The notes under the pieces: model-generated
Told to the model about the DNA's origin: nothing
What the model saw: the letters and a program-made list of their open reading frames with translations, nothing else
Databases searched by the model: none
Assembly: GCF_000023865.1 (NCBI RefSeq)
Contig: NC_013159.1
Location: 2,816,001-2,880,000 of the forward strand
DNA length: 64,000 nt
Direction of reading: 5' to 3'
Source: Saccharomonospora viridis DSM 43017
Lineage (GTDB): Bacteria; Actinomycetota; Actinomycetes; Mycobacteriales; Pseudonocardiaceae
Program-made: the position numbers and the translations under genes
Part shown: positions 27,362 to 35,905 of the stretch, piece after piece
Position numbering within the stretch: the first letter of the stretch is position 1
Layout: each line of letters begins with the position of its first letter

Positions 27362-29503
27362 GTGCGAGGTCGTATCTGGTCCGCTCGCTCCGCACTGGGG
27401 GTCGGCGTCGGTATCACGGCACTCCTCGTCGGCCTCGCCGCATCCACGGTGTGGCTGCTGGACCGGACCGACGGCGACGACGGCGCCGGGATCGCGAACG
27501 TACTGGCCCTGCCGGTGGCGGTACTGTTCGGCCTTCCCTCCCTGGTATGGGGCTGGCGCGCCCGACCACGTGCCGACGAGCCCGCCGTACTCGCCAGGGA
27601 AGCGCGGAAACTCCTGGACGTCGTCACCACGGACGAGACGCGGACGCTGGCGAAGTTGCTGGGAGACACCGGCTACGCCCGTCCCGCCGACATCGGCTTC
27701 ACCCAACCCAAGGCGGCGCAGGTGACCTGGCGCGGCGACGGCGGTGCGACCACCGGATCACTGAGCACCATCGCCGACTACTACGACACCCTCGACCTCG
27801 GCCGCCTGGTGGTGCTCGGAGCCCCCGGCGCAGGCAAAACCGTTCTCGTGCTGCAGCTCCTCCGAGACCTGGCGATCCGAGCCCAAAGAGCGCTCGAACC
27901 CGGAAGCCGAACGAAGGTGCGCATCCCCGTGCGGCTGAGCCTGCCTTCCTTCGTCGTGCCCAGCACCGTCGTCGACCCCGCCCGGATCCGTACCGCGTTC
28001 GACGACTGGATGGTCACGCAGCTCACCACCCGCGGAGTACGCAAGGCCACGGCTCACGCCTTGCTCGCCCACGGTTGGATCCTGCCGGTCCTCGACGGCC
28101 TCGACGAGATGGACCCGGACGACAGCAACGCACCGCGAGCCCGGAGAACACTGGCCGCGCTCAACGACCCCGTCGGACCAGCACCCCGCCCGGTCGTGCT
28201 GACCTGCCGTACGCAGCGTTACGACCAACTCGCCCGGAACACCGGGACCGCCCTGCAGGACGCCACCGCGGTCACCCTCCAACCGCTGGATGCCGAGCAG
28301 GTGATCGCCTGGTTGGCCTATCGCTTCCCCGACCCCACCCAGCCCGACGGTCTGCAAAGACGATGGCGGCGTGTCGCGACCATCCTGCGTAGACATCCAC
28401 GGGGACGGCTGGCCACCTGTTTGACCACACCCCTACACCTCTACCTCGCTACGGCGATCTATCGCGGCTCGGACACCAAGCCCGGCCAGCTGTGCGAGAT
28501 GGACGCCGATGAACTCGAACAATTCCTGTTCGACCAGCTCGTCCCCGCGCTCACCAGTCATCATCCTCGCGACAAGCACACTCACTACCGGCCCGATGAC
28601 GTTCGCCGCTGGCTCAACACTCTGGCCGACCACCTCGCCGTCATGGCTCAGCGCGGCCGTTCGAGCGTGGAGCTGTATCCGCTCGAGCTCTGGCGCACCA
28701 ACAAGCACGCACAGCACACCCGGCACGGCACCGCCGTCCTCTCGGCCGGAGTCATCATGCTGGTCGCCGCCCTCTTCTTCAACGAGAGCTTGTTGACAGC
28801 GGCCCTAGTCGCCATCCCCATTGGCTGGTCGGCCTACCACAAAGACGTCCCCTCCACCTTGTCGGCATACAGCAAGGTTTTTCCGGGCACAGCGCGTGGT
28901 GCGGCGGGGGCGGCACACCGCCTGGAGCGCATCGACCTTCGTGTGCTCGCTATCGCCGTCCCCGTCCATGCCACGCTTTTCTTCATCTACAGTGGACTTA
29001 CGTCACTTGCCGAGAAGTTGTGGCTGGGGGCTGTCTTCGGCGGTCTGCACTTGTTGATCTTGGCCGTCGTGTCGACCCCACAACATGCGGTGGAACGCCC
29101 CAGCAGGACCCTCCGCCAACCGGTCCTACACGATTTCACCAAGTACGGGTTCTTCTTTTTCTTCATGTACGTAAACGCAAGAACACTGTTCCACCTCGAG
29201 GGAACCCCGTCGCTGGAGGCGCTGAGCCCGAAGAGCTTGCTACAAGGACTGCCCTACTACGGGGTCCTCATGCTGATCGTGTTGAACGCGGATGGAAAGA
29301 GTCAACACTTCGTCAGTGCTTTACGACCGAGTCACAGCAAGCACCTACCGCGCCGCTTGGGACGTTTCCTCGACTGGGCTTACCACGCCGGTCTGCTGCG
29401 CATGTCCGGTACCGCCATCCAGTTCCGGCATCAGGATCTTCAGACTCACTTCACCACACCACGCACCAGACCGACAGATCAGCACGAGCATGCGCGACGG
29501 TGA
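27362..29503 (+). CDS. Membrane-anchored NACHT NTPase
   Basis: 713-residue STAND-type protein. Two N-terminal TM helices (about residues 11-33 and 45-65), then a NACHT domain: Walker A LGAPGAGKT (residues 152-160), Walker B/DE motif ILPVLDGLDEMD (near 240-251), sensor-type segment PVVLTCRTQRYDQLAR. From about residue 460 to 660 come several more TM helices (VLSAGVIMLVAALFF, VLAIAVPVHATLFFIYSGL, LLQGLPYYGVLMLIVLNA). The tail is positively charged and His/Arg rich. GTG 27362 follows GGGGAG. NACHT proteins act as signalling or conflict-system switches, some in phage defence; the role here is inference. It lies between two direct repeats. Confidence 0.85.
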   Translation: MRGRIWSARSALGVGVGITALLVGLAASTVWLLDRTDGDDGAGIANVLALPVAVLFGLPSLVWGWRARPRADEPAVLAREARKLLDVVTTDETRTLAKLLGDTGYARPADIGFTQPKAAQVTWRGDGGATTGSLSTIADYYDTLDLGRLVVLGAPGAGKTVLVLQLLRDLAIRAQRALEPGSRTKVRIPVRLSLPSFVVPSTVVDPARIRTAFDDWMVTQLTTRGVRKATAHALLAHGWILPVLDGLDEMDPDDSNAPRARRTLAALNDPVGPAPRPVVLTCRTQRYDQLARNTGTALQDATAVTLQPLDAEQVIAWLAYRFPDPTQPDGLQRRWRRVATILRRHPRGRLATCLTTPLHLYLATAIYRGSDTKPGQLCEMDADELEQFLFDQLVPALTSHHPRDKHTHYRPDDVRRWLNTLADHLAVMAQRGRSSVELYPLELWRTNKHAQHTRHGTAVLSAGVIMLVAALFFNESLLTAALVAIPIGWSAYHKDVPSTLSAYSKVFPGTARGAAGAAHRLERIDLRVLAIAVPVHATLFFIYSGLTSLAEKLWLGAVFGGLHLLILAVVSTPQHAVERPSRTLRQPVLHDFTKYGFFFFFMYVNARTLFHLEGTPSLEALSPKSLLQGLPYYGVLMLIVLNADGKSQHFVSALRPSHSKHLPRRLGRFLDWAYHAGLLRMSGTAIQFRHQDLQTHFTTPRTRPTDQHEHARR

Positions 29504-29936
29504 GAGCCCGGCCGCCCCGAGGCCACGGCGCGGTTGACGCCGCCGGTGGCCGGATAGCTGGTTCCAGCGATGGTGCAAGCAGATGACCGCCGTTTCGACA
29601 CGTAATGCCCTGTCCTGCTGAACGGAGCCGAAGCATTCACGGCTTTCCCTTCAGTGACTTCTCGACGTGGCTAGTTTGAGCATCTGCCCACGGTCGAACG
29701 CGGAAAGGCGTGTCGACCCCCCGTCATGGTTTCGGCGTGCAGACGGTTAGGTTTGGTCACCGTCACGCCCACAGGCTCGTGCCCACATCCGAACACGGCC
29801 AACTTTTTGAGATCACATTGATTGATGCCGCCCTGGATCAGGGGCCCAACCACATGTGACGCTCGTACGCAAGACACGATTGGCCACTTCCACACCGAGT
29901 GCGTCGAATCACGAATTCCGATTGATCTATTTCAAG
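29504..29936. other. Intergenic region after the NACHT gene
   Basis: No gene or fragment recognised. Lower GC than neighbours. The right repeat module begins at its end. Confidence 0.45.
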
Positions 29937-29951
29937 GTGTATCGCCGGGAG

Positions 29952-30001
29952 GTGTCCGGCAGCACAGCGACGGACAAGACCGATCACCGACCGCCGGACA
30001 T
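29952..30001. ncRNA. Conserved hairpin element, right copy
   Basis: Stem TGTCCGGC / GCCGGACA (8 bp plus a G-T closing pair on the + strand) around a 32-nt loop, with an inner CGG/CCG stem where the left copy has CAG/CTG. Two outer and one inner pair differ from the left copy on both sides in a compensating way. Confidence 0.5.
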
Positions 30002-30034
30002 CATTAAAACCTGAAAAGCGGGACCGGAGAGCAC

Positions 30035-30454
30035 TCAGGCGGCGATGTATCCCTCATAAGGACCCACAAGCGGTTCAAATTGCACCCTGAAAGGCTGATC
30101 GTCTTGGACATTGGTAGCGAGAACCGTCCACTGGTTCTGCTGGACGGTCTTCAAACTTCCACAGTACAGAAGCTCTTGCAGGTCGGCCTTCCTGTAGAAG
30201 CAACCCCTGGCCAAGGCATTTCGATTGATGCTCTGGATGTTGATATCGTTGCAATGCGAGGTGGTCCGCATCAGGCCCGTGACGCCGACACCGATCGAAA
30301 TATTGTATTTCTTCTTCTGGCCATAGCAGGTGGCAGCAGTCCCGACTTCGCCGTTTACCTCGCCGGCCTCAGCAATCGGAGCCGACACCGAAGCCCCGAA
30401 GAATGCCATCGCCGTCATTACCAACGCAGCCGTGGCGGACGCAAACTTTCGCGC
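30035..30454 (-). pseudogene. Small secreted Cys protein, right copy, start codon lost
   Basis: 139 open codons aligned with the left copy. Signal-peptide-like start (ARKFASATAALVMTAMAFFG, then ASVSAPIAEA) and a mature domain with four Cys (TCYGQ, SHCND, RGCFY, YCGS), enough for two disulfides, ending PYEGYIAA. The ribosome-site AGGGGA is kept, but the start GTG of the left copy is GCG here (30452-30454). In-frame TTG 30424 or ATG 30418 could start only a shortened signal peptide. Possibly inactive or using a non-standard start. No known family recognised. Confidence 0.55.
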
Positions 30455-30580
30455 AGCTATCCCCTCTTCTGCGGAAAATAAACCAACTCAGCCCGGCAGA
30501 AGAACTGAACCCAGGCCGCGGATGAAGTTACAGACACACAATCGATTAATAAGAAGAAACGGACAACCTCACCCGAATGG

Positions 30581-30638
30581 AGCAACAAACAGCGCCGCTA
30601 TACCAGCCTAAGAAAACCGTATTGCAATAACTGGAACA
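30581..30638 (-). promoter_or_regulatory. 58-nt invariant block, right copy
   Basis: Perfect match to 27063-27120. About 127 bp upstream of the small gene on the minus strand. Confidence 0.5.
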
Positions 30639-30772
30639 ACACGCATCTCATCGAGCAGAGCCCCGTCGACGTACGGACAACGGACAAGCTGAACAACCGC
30701 ATACAGCATCGGTCGTCGGACTGCACCCACTGTTGGCGAAGGCCGTGCCGCGACACCTCGGTGACTGCCAGT

Positions 30773-31135
30773 TCACCGCTCGGCTGTATCCCCGCACGAG
30801 TCGTCGTCAGTGTCGAAATCCAGGGTGAGTTGGCCGCCGTCGATGACGGTCAACGGGGTGAACGGGTTCGGGTCCCGAGTCAGACAGCGTTCACAGTCCA
30901 CTCGCTGTGTCACGGCCTCACTGCCTCCGGCCAGACTCACCGGGTCGACCGGCTGGTGGCATGCCGGGGTCGGCATCTTCAACCCGCCGATCCACTCCCG
31001 AAGCTCCACGGCGTGGACCCGGCGTCCCTTTCCCGGCTGGCGCAGATTCCTGTTGCGGAACCGGGCGCACTCGCGCTCCGATATTGCTCGCAGTGCCAAC
31101 GAGGTCGGATCCCGGCGATGCTCGATGTTCGTCAT
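30773..31135 (-). CDS. Small Cys-motif protein related to that at 23784
   Basis: 120 residues. VHAVELREWIGGLKMPTPAC and a later VDCERCL give one Cys plus a CxxC pair, the same layout as the protein at 23784-24089 (shared HAV, WI.GL, P.PAC.Q). The N-terminal half is basic (RAISERECARFRNRNLRQPG), the C-terminal tail acidic (LTLDFDTDDDSCGD). Start taken at MTNIEHRR; the ribosome site is weak. Located at the right edge of the island. Function unknown; a small DNA-binding or metal-binding protein is possible. Confidence 0.5.
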   Translation of the reverse strand: MTNIEHRRDPTSLALRAISERECARFRNRNLRQPGKGRRVHAVELREWIGGLKMPTPACHQPVDPVSLAGGSEAVTQRVDCERCLTRDPNPFTPLTVIDGGQLTLDFDTDDDSCGDTAER

Positions 31136-31394
31136 CAAACCAGGGTGACCAGCGTTGACGTCACGCCAACACCGCACGATGGGTGGTCACTTCACCTCGG
31201 AAGGACCAATCCCCTCCACCGATCGGACGCAACACCGGCCACCCAGTCCACTCATCGAAACAAAAGCACACAGACGACTCGGCATTCGCAAACGGCACAG
31301 ACTCCGGCTCGTCCGGCCCTCTCCGTACGGCCGGTGGGATCGAGCCCCTGGGCATGCCCGTGCTCACGACGCATCCTCCCACCCCGCCCCACAC

Positions 31395-32195
31395 TCAGCC
31401 CCAGGCCGCCCGAACCCGGTCCCTCGAACGCCAGAACGACAGAACGGCCGCGGACACCACGGACAGCACCCCCACGATCGCCGCCGCGGCCACCGGCCAC
31501 GACGGGGTCGCGACCGCGATCCACGCCAGAGCCCACGCGACGGCGGCGGCGAAACCGAGGACCGCGAAGAACCACACCACGGCGACCACGGCGGCCACCG
31601 CGGTCCCGAGGACCGCCAGCACCGCGAGGGGCACGGACACGGAAGGAGGTGGCGTGATCCCCAACGCCACACCGGTGCTCGCCGCACCGGACACGGTCGC
31701 GACACCGACCCAGCCCACGTAGACACCGATCGGCGTGTGCAGGAGCAGCCGATCCGCCCACCCTCCGGCAGGATGACCCGTCACCTTCACCCAAGCGGTG
31801 CAGAGCACGACGAGAAGCGCGACGATGATCGCCTCGGCGAGCACGAGCCACCGTTGGGTGAACGCGACGACCCATGCGGCGTTCAACACACCGGCCGCGA
31901 CGAGCCACCATCCGACGCCGCGGTGCACCTCGCGCCGCCGCTGTCGGGGAAGGGCCGCCCGCACCGCCAGGACGATGCTCAACACGTAGATGAGAGTCCA
32001 GATCGAAAAAGCCCCACCGCCCGGCAGGATCAAGGTGGGATAGGAGTTCGCCACCGAACCCACGGGCTCACCCCACGCACCACTGCCGCCGATCGCCCCG
32101 GCCACCGCCTGCAGGACGACCGCGGCCAGCAACGCCACCGCACGCACCAGGTCGCTTCTTCGACCCTCCACCGCACCGGAACCGTCACGACGCAT
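31395..32195 (-). CDS. TspO/MBR-like tryptophan-rich membrane protein
   Basis: 266-residue polytopic membrane protein. AFSIWTLIYVLSIVLAVRAA resembles the conserved PVW...Y segment of TspO; VGWWLVAAGVLNAAWVVAF and LLLHTPIGVYVGWVGVATVS are further Trp-containing helices. Seven to eight hydrophobic segments, longer than classic TspO (about 160 residues), as in other long actinobacterial members. Start at ATG 32195; a perfect hairpin lies 44 bp upstream. It is divergent from the carotenoid operon; TspO regulates pigment genes in Rhodobacter, so a link is plausible but unproven. Confidence 0.65.
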   Translation of the reverse strand: MRRDGSGAVEGRRSDLVRAVALLAAVVLQAVAGAIGGSGAWGEPVGSVANSYPTLILPGGGAFSIWTLIYVLSIVLAVRAALPRQRRREVHRGVGWWLVAAGVLNAAWVVAFTQRWLVLAEAIIVALLVVLCTAWVKVTGHPAGGWADRLLLHTPIGVYVGWVGVATVSGAASTGVALGITPPPSVSVPLAVLAVLGTAVAAVVAVVWFFAVLGFAAAVAWALAWIAVATPSWPVAAAAIVGVLSVVSAAVLSFWRSRDRVRAAWG

Positions 32196-32238
32196 CGGGA
32201 ACCCGCGTCTCCACACGAAGCCCGACGGGCAATGATCC

Positions 32239-32262
32239 ACTTCCCACGACGCCGTGGGAAGT
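32239..32262. promoter_or_regulatory. Inverted repeat between tspO-like gene and crt operon
   Basis: ACTTCCCACG and CGTGGGAAGT separated by ACGC, perfect 10-bp arms. Lies in the divergent 405-bp control region (32196-32600), nearer the TspO-like gene. Possible operator or 5' leader hairpin. I see no other feature in this region. Confidence 0.45.
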
Positions 32263-32600
32263 CCCCCACCGGTGTCCGGAAGTCCGCCTCGACCGAAAGG
32301 ACCGTGGCCCACGACGGGGAACCGTCTGAGGCCTCCACCCCATACGGGCGACGCGGTCGATACTCGGGAATCGCCCCACGATGCCGACACAGACCCGTTC
32401 CCGAACGACCATGCGGTACTCCCCGATCGGTCCTTTCGCGAAGACCACGATCCACTGTGCACGGCAGGGCTACCCCTTCGCCGGGATCCGAAACGGAGCC
32501 GGTGTTCGACCCGCTAAGTTGCGGCTCCGTCGACGAGCCGCTGATGATGGGACAACCGCCGTCGCTATCCCACCGAATCTTGATGCGGGGTCGCTTGCGA

Positions 32601-34124
32601 ATGCGCACCGTGAAGGGGAGAACCGATCACGTCGTCGTGGTCGGCGCCGGGTTGTCCGGGCTCTCGGCAGCGTTGCACCTGGCCGGCCGTGGACGTCGCG
32701 TGACCGTGCTCGAACGGGAACCGGTCCCGGGAGGACGCGCGGGACGGCTCGACCGGGACGGCTACCTGTTCGACACCGGCCCCACGGTGTTGACCATGCC
32801 GGACGTCGTGGAGAGCACCCTGGCCGCCGTGGGTGACTCGGTGGCCGAACGAGTACCCCTGGTCCGGGTGGAACCGGCGTATCGCGCGGAGTTCGCCGAC
32901 GGCAGCGGACTCGACGTGCACAGCGACGGCGAGGCCATGGCCGCCGAGGTGGAGCGCTTCGCGGGCCCCGCCGAAGCGGCCGGATACCTACGACTACGTG
33001 CCTGGTTGCACAGCCTCTACCGGGTGCAGTTCGACCGGTTCATCGCGGCCAATCTGGACTCCCCCCTGGCGATGGTCACCCCTGAACTGGCACGGCTGGC
33101 GGCGCTGGGAGGCTTTCGCAGACTGGAGGCGGCGGTCGGCCGGTTCCTGACCGACGACCGGCTCCGCAGGGTGTTCACCTTCCAATCCCTGTACGCGGGC
33201 ACGTCACCGCAGCGCGCACTGGCGTTGTACGCCGTGATCGCCTACATGGACACCGTGTCCGGGGTGTACTTCCCGCTCGGCGGCATGCGTGCCCTGCCGG
33301 ACGGTCTGGCCGCCGCGGCCGAGGACGCCGGAGTGCGGTTCCACTACCGCACCCACGTGATCGCCTTGGAACGCGACGGCGACCGGGTGCGGGCCGTGCT
33401 CACCGCCGACGGTGAGCGGCTGCCGTGCGACGCCGTGGTGCTCACCACCGAACTGCCGGTGTCCTACCGTCTGCTCGGCCGCGTACCGCGCAGGCCTCTG
33501 CCGCTGCGCGCGGCGCCGTCGGCGGTGGTGCTGCATGTGGCCGCTCGACGTTCCTGGCCGGGCGTGGGCCACCACACGCTCCTGCTCGGCAACGCGTGGG
33601 CCGAGACGTTCCGTCAGCTCATCGTGGCCGGTGAACTGATGCACGACCCTTCGTTGCTGGTCACCCGGCCCACGGCCACCGATCCGCGACTGGCGCCGGA
33701 GGGCACCGACGTGCTGAGCGTGCTCGCCCCGGTACCGAACCTGCATCGCGCACCGATCGACTGGGAACGTGAAGGACCGAGCTACGCCGAACAGATCGCC
33801 CGCGTGGCGGAGAAGAGACTCCTACCCGGACTACCGGACGCCATCGGGTTCACCCATGTGCTCACCCCGAAGGAGTGGGCGGAGTTGGACATGGTGGCGG
33901 GTACGCCCTTCTCCCTGGCGCACACCTTCGGACAGACCGGCCCGTTCCGGCCGAGCAACCTGCCCCGCGGCGTGAGTAACGCGGTGCTCGCCGGGGGAGG
34001 CACCGTGCCCGGCGTCGGCGTGCCCACCGCCTTGCTGTCCGGGAAGCTGGCCGCCGACCGGATCACCGGCCTCCCCGCCCCCACATCCGGCAGGACGACC
34101 GTCATCAGCCACGAGAGGCTCTGA
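32601..34124 (+). CDS. crtI: Phytoene desaturase
   Basis: 507-residue CrtI-type FAD desaturase converting phytoene toward lycopene. VVVVGAGLSGLSAALHLAGRGRRVTVLE and VPGGRAGRL form the dinucleotide site; YLFDTGPTVLTMPDVV and SLYAGTSPQRALALYAVIAYMDTVSGVYFPLGGM are CrtI blocks; the C-terminus has VLAGGGTVPGVGVPTALLSGKLAADRI. ATG 32601 is chosen; ATG 32583 is an in-frame alternative without better ribosome site. First gene of the operon crtI-crtB-crtYc-crtYd-crtT-crtU-Rieske. Confidence 0.92.
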   Translation: MRTVKGRTDHVVVVGAGLSGLSAALHLAGRGRRVTVLEREPVPGGRAGRLDRDGYLFDTGPTVLTMPDVVESTLAAVGDSVAERVPLVRVEPAYRAEFADGSGLDVHSDGEAMAAEVERFAGPAEAAGYLRLRAWLHSLYRVQFDRFIAANLDSPLAMVTPELARLAALGGFRRLEAAVGRFLTDDRLRRVFTFQSLYAGTSPQRALALYAVIAYMDTVSGVYFPLGGMRALPDGLAAAAEDAGVRFHYRTHVIALERDGDRVRAVLTADGERLPCDAVVLTTELPVSYRLLGRVPRRPLPLRAAPSAVVLHVAARRSWPGVGHHTLLLGNAWAETFRQLIVAGELMHDPSLLVTRPTATDPRLAPEGTDVLSVLAPVPNLHRAPIDWEREGPSYAEQIARVAEKRLLPGLPDAIGFTHVLTPKEWAELDMVAGTPFSLAHTFGQTGPFRPSNLPRGVSNAVLAGGGTVPGVGVPTALLSGKLAADRITGLPAPTSGRTTVISHERL

Positions 34125-34218
34125 AGGAGGTTCCCCGGCCGAATTAGTGTTCCTTCGGCCGAATTGCAGGGAACCCGCTTCGCTTCCATGCTGACCTCAT
34201 GGGCACCGGTGGTCCTGG

Positions 34219-35184
34219 ATGAGCACGGCGGAACTGGATGCGGCCGGGGTGGCCGATCCGGCGTTGCGCAAGGCTTATCTGCGGTGTCGCGCCCTGAACG
34301 CCGAACACGGCCGGACCTACTTCCTGGCCACCCGGCTTCTGGCTCTGACACAGCGGCCGGCCGTGCACGCCCTGTACGGGTTCGCCCGGTGGGCCGACGA
34401 CATCGTCGACGAGCCGGGCGCGGACAGGGCTGAGGCGGCACGGCGGCTGGAGACGCTGTCCCGCGAGCTGCTGCGTGGTCTGACCGACGGCTCCAGCGGA
34501 CACCCGGTTCTGGCCGCACTGGTGCACACCGCCCGCCGCTACGACATCGACACGACTTTGTTCACCGATTTCCTCCGCTCGATGCGGATGGATCTCACCG
34601 TGCACGACTACCCGAACCGGGCGGCGCTGGACGACTACGTGCACGGCTCGGCGGAAGTGATCGGGTTGCAGCTGCTGCCCGTTTTGGGCACGGTCTGCCC
34701 GGCCACGCACGCGGAACCCTACGCGGCCGCGTTGGGTAAGGCGTTTCAACTGACGAACTTCCTGCGAGACGTCGCCGAGGACGTGAACCGCGGCAGGGTG
34801 TATCTGCCCGCCGACGAGTTGGCCGTACACGGTGTCGACCGGGAACTGCTGGAGTGGTGCACGAGCCGGGGACGCACCGACCCGAGGGTGCGTAAGGCGT
34901 TGGCCGAACAGCATGCCGTGACCCGGGGGATCTACCGGTACGCCCGTGTCGGGATCGAGTTGCTGCATCCGGTGTCCCGGCCGTGCATCGAGACCGCGGC
35001 CACCCTCTACTCCGGGATCCTGGATGAGATCGAGAACGCCGATTTCGCGGTGTTCTCCCATCGGGCGGCGGTCGGCACCAGACGCAGGGTCACGGTGGCC
35101 GCCGGGGCGCTGGCGCGGGCGTGGTGGGTACGCCGCGGTGGCCGTGGGGTCGGGGCTGTCCCGGCGCGGGAAGGGATGAGCTGA
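34219..35184 (+). CDS. crtB: Phytoene synthase
   Basis: 321-residue squalene/phytoene synthase, joining two geranylgeranyl diphosphates. Both Asp-rich motifs are present: FARWADDIVDEPG and LTNFLRDVAEDVNRGRVYLP. Full length. 94 bp after crtI; its stop overlaps the crtYc ATG. Supplies phytoene to CrtI. Confidence 0.94.
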   Translation: MSTAELDAAGVADPALRKAYLRCRALNAEHGRTYFLATRLLALTQRPAVHALYGFARWADDIVDEPGADRAEAARRLETLSRELLRGLTDGSSGHPVLAALVHTARRYDIDTTLFTDFLRSMRMDLTVHDYPNRAALDDYVHGSAEVIGLQLLPVLGTVCPATHAEPYAAALGKAFQLTNFLRDVAEDVNRGRVYLPADELAVHGVDRELLEWCTSRGRTDPRVRKALAEQHAVTRGIYRYARVGIELLHPVSRPCIETAATLYSGILDEIENADFAVFSHRAAVGTRRRVTVAAGALARAWWVRRGGRGVGAVPAREGMS

Positions 35185-35516
35185 TGGATCGGTGGCACTA
35201 CCTGCTCGTACTGGCGGCGTGTCTGGCGGTGACGTCGCCGCTGGAGTTGCTGGGCGCGCGGGTCTATCGACGACCGGTGCGCGCCGTTCGGGCGATCCTC
35301 CCGGCGGCCGGGGTCTTCTTGGCGTGGGATGTGCTCGCGACCGCGGCCGGGGTGTGGGACTTCAACGGCCGTTACCTCGTCGGTGTCGAACTGCCGTTCG
35401 GGCTTCCGCTGGAGGAACTGTTGTTCTTCCTGGTGGTCCCGTTGTGCGGGCTGCTCACCTACGGGTGTGTCCAGGCCATGCTCGCCAAGCTGCGCGCGAA
35501 CGGGACGGAGCGATGA
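35184..35516 (+). CDS. crtYc: Lycopene cyclase subunit CrtYc
   Basis: 110-residue three-helix membrane protein of the actinobacterial heterodimeric lycopene cyclase. LPFGLPLEELLFFLVVPLCGLLTYG carries the conserved P.EE motif. Overlaps crtB (ATGA) and is followed immediately by crtYd. The pair forms beta-rings on lycopene. Confidence 0.88.
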   Translation: MDRWHYLLVLAACLAVTSPLELLGARVYRRPVRAVRAILPAAGVFLAWDVLATAAGVWDFNGRYLVGVELPFGLPLEELLFFLVVPLCGLLTYGCVQAMLAKLRANGTER

Positions 35517-35905
35517 CCGGCCTCGGCTACACCCTGCCCGCCGTGCTGTCGGTGCTCGCGGTGTGCGCGTGGGAGCTGCTCGTCCTGCGCACCGGTTTGT
35601 TCCGCAAACCCGCCTACTGGATCTCGATGGCGATCATGCTGGGTTTCCAGATCCCCGTCGACGGCTGGCTGACCAAGCTCTCCGCGCCGATCGTGCGTTA
35701 CGTCGACGAGCACACGCTCGGCGTGCGGTTTCCCTGGGACATCCCCGTGGAGGATTTCCTGTTCGGCTTCAGCCTCATCACGGCGGTGCTGCTGTTGTGG
35801 GAACACCAACAACGCCACGGCACACGAAAGCGCCGCGAACGGGCATGGGCACCGGGTGCTCACGAGACTCGACCGGGTGTCCCGCAGGAAACGGAGGCGC
35901 CGTGA
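35513..35905 (+). CDS. crtYd: Lycopene cyclase subunit CrtYd
   Basis: 130-residue partner of CrtYc, with three hydrophobic helices (LPAVLSVLAVCAWELLVL; YWISMAIMLGFQIPVDGWL; VEDFLFGFSLITAVLLLW) and the IPVEDFLFGF motif equivalent to P.EE. The ATG overlaps the crtYc stop. The C-terminal 30 residues are charged. Its stop overlaps the methyltransferase start. Confidence 0.88.
   Translation: MTGLGYTLPAVLSVLAVCAWELLVLRTGLFRKPAYWISMAIMLGFQIPVDGWLTKLSAPIVRYVDEHTLGVRFPWDIPVEDFLFGFSLITAVLLLWEHQQRHGTRKRRERAWAPGAHETRPGVPQETEAP

Larger units (their letters stand above)
29937..30680. repeat. Direct repeat module, right copy
   Basis: Same order and orientation as 26426-27165: downstream hairpin (29952-30001), small secreted-protein gene (30035-30454), and upstream block with the identical 58-nt core (30581-30638). 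The two modules bracket the NACHT gene. Confidence 0.75.

Noticed and set aside
26426-30680. Direct repeats interpreted as transposon ends
   Set aside because: No transposase, no terminal inverted repeats, and the repeats contain gene-like content with evolutionary divergence.
31155-32600. Upstream extension of the crtI frame through the TspO-like gene
   Set aside because: Antisense to a credible membrane protein; CrtI homologues begin at the VVVVGAGLSG motif reached from ATG 32601.
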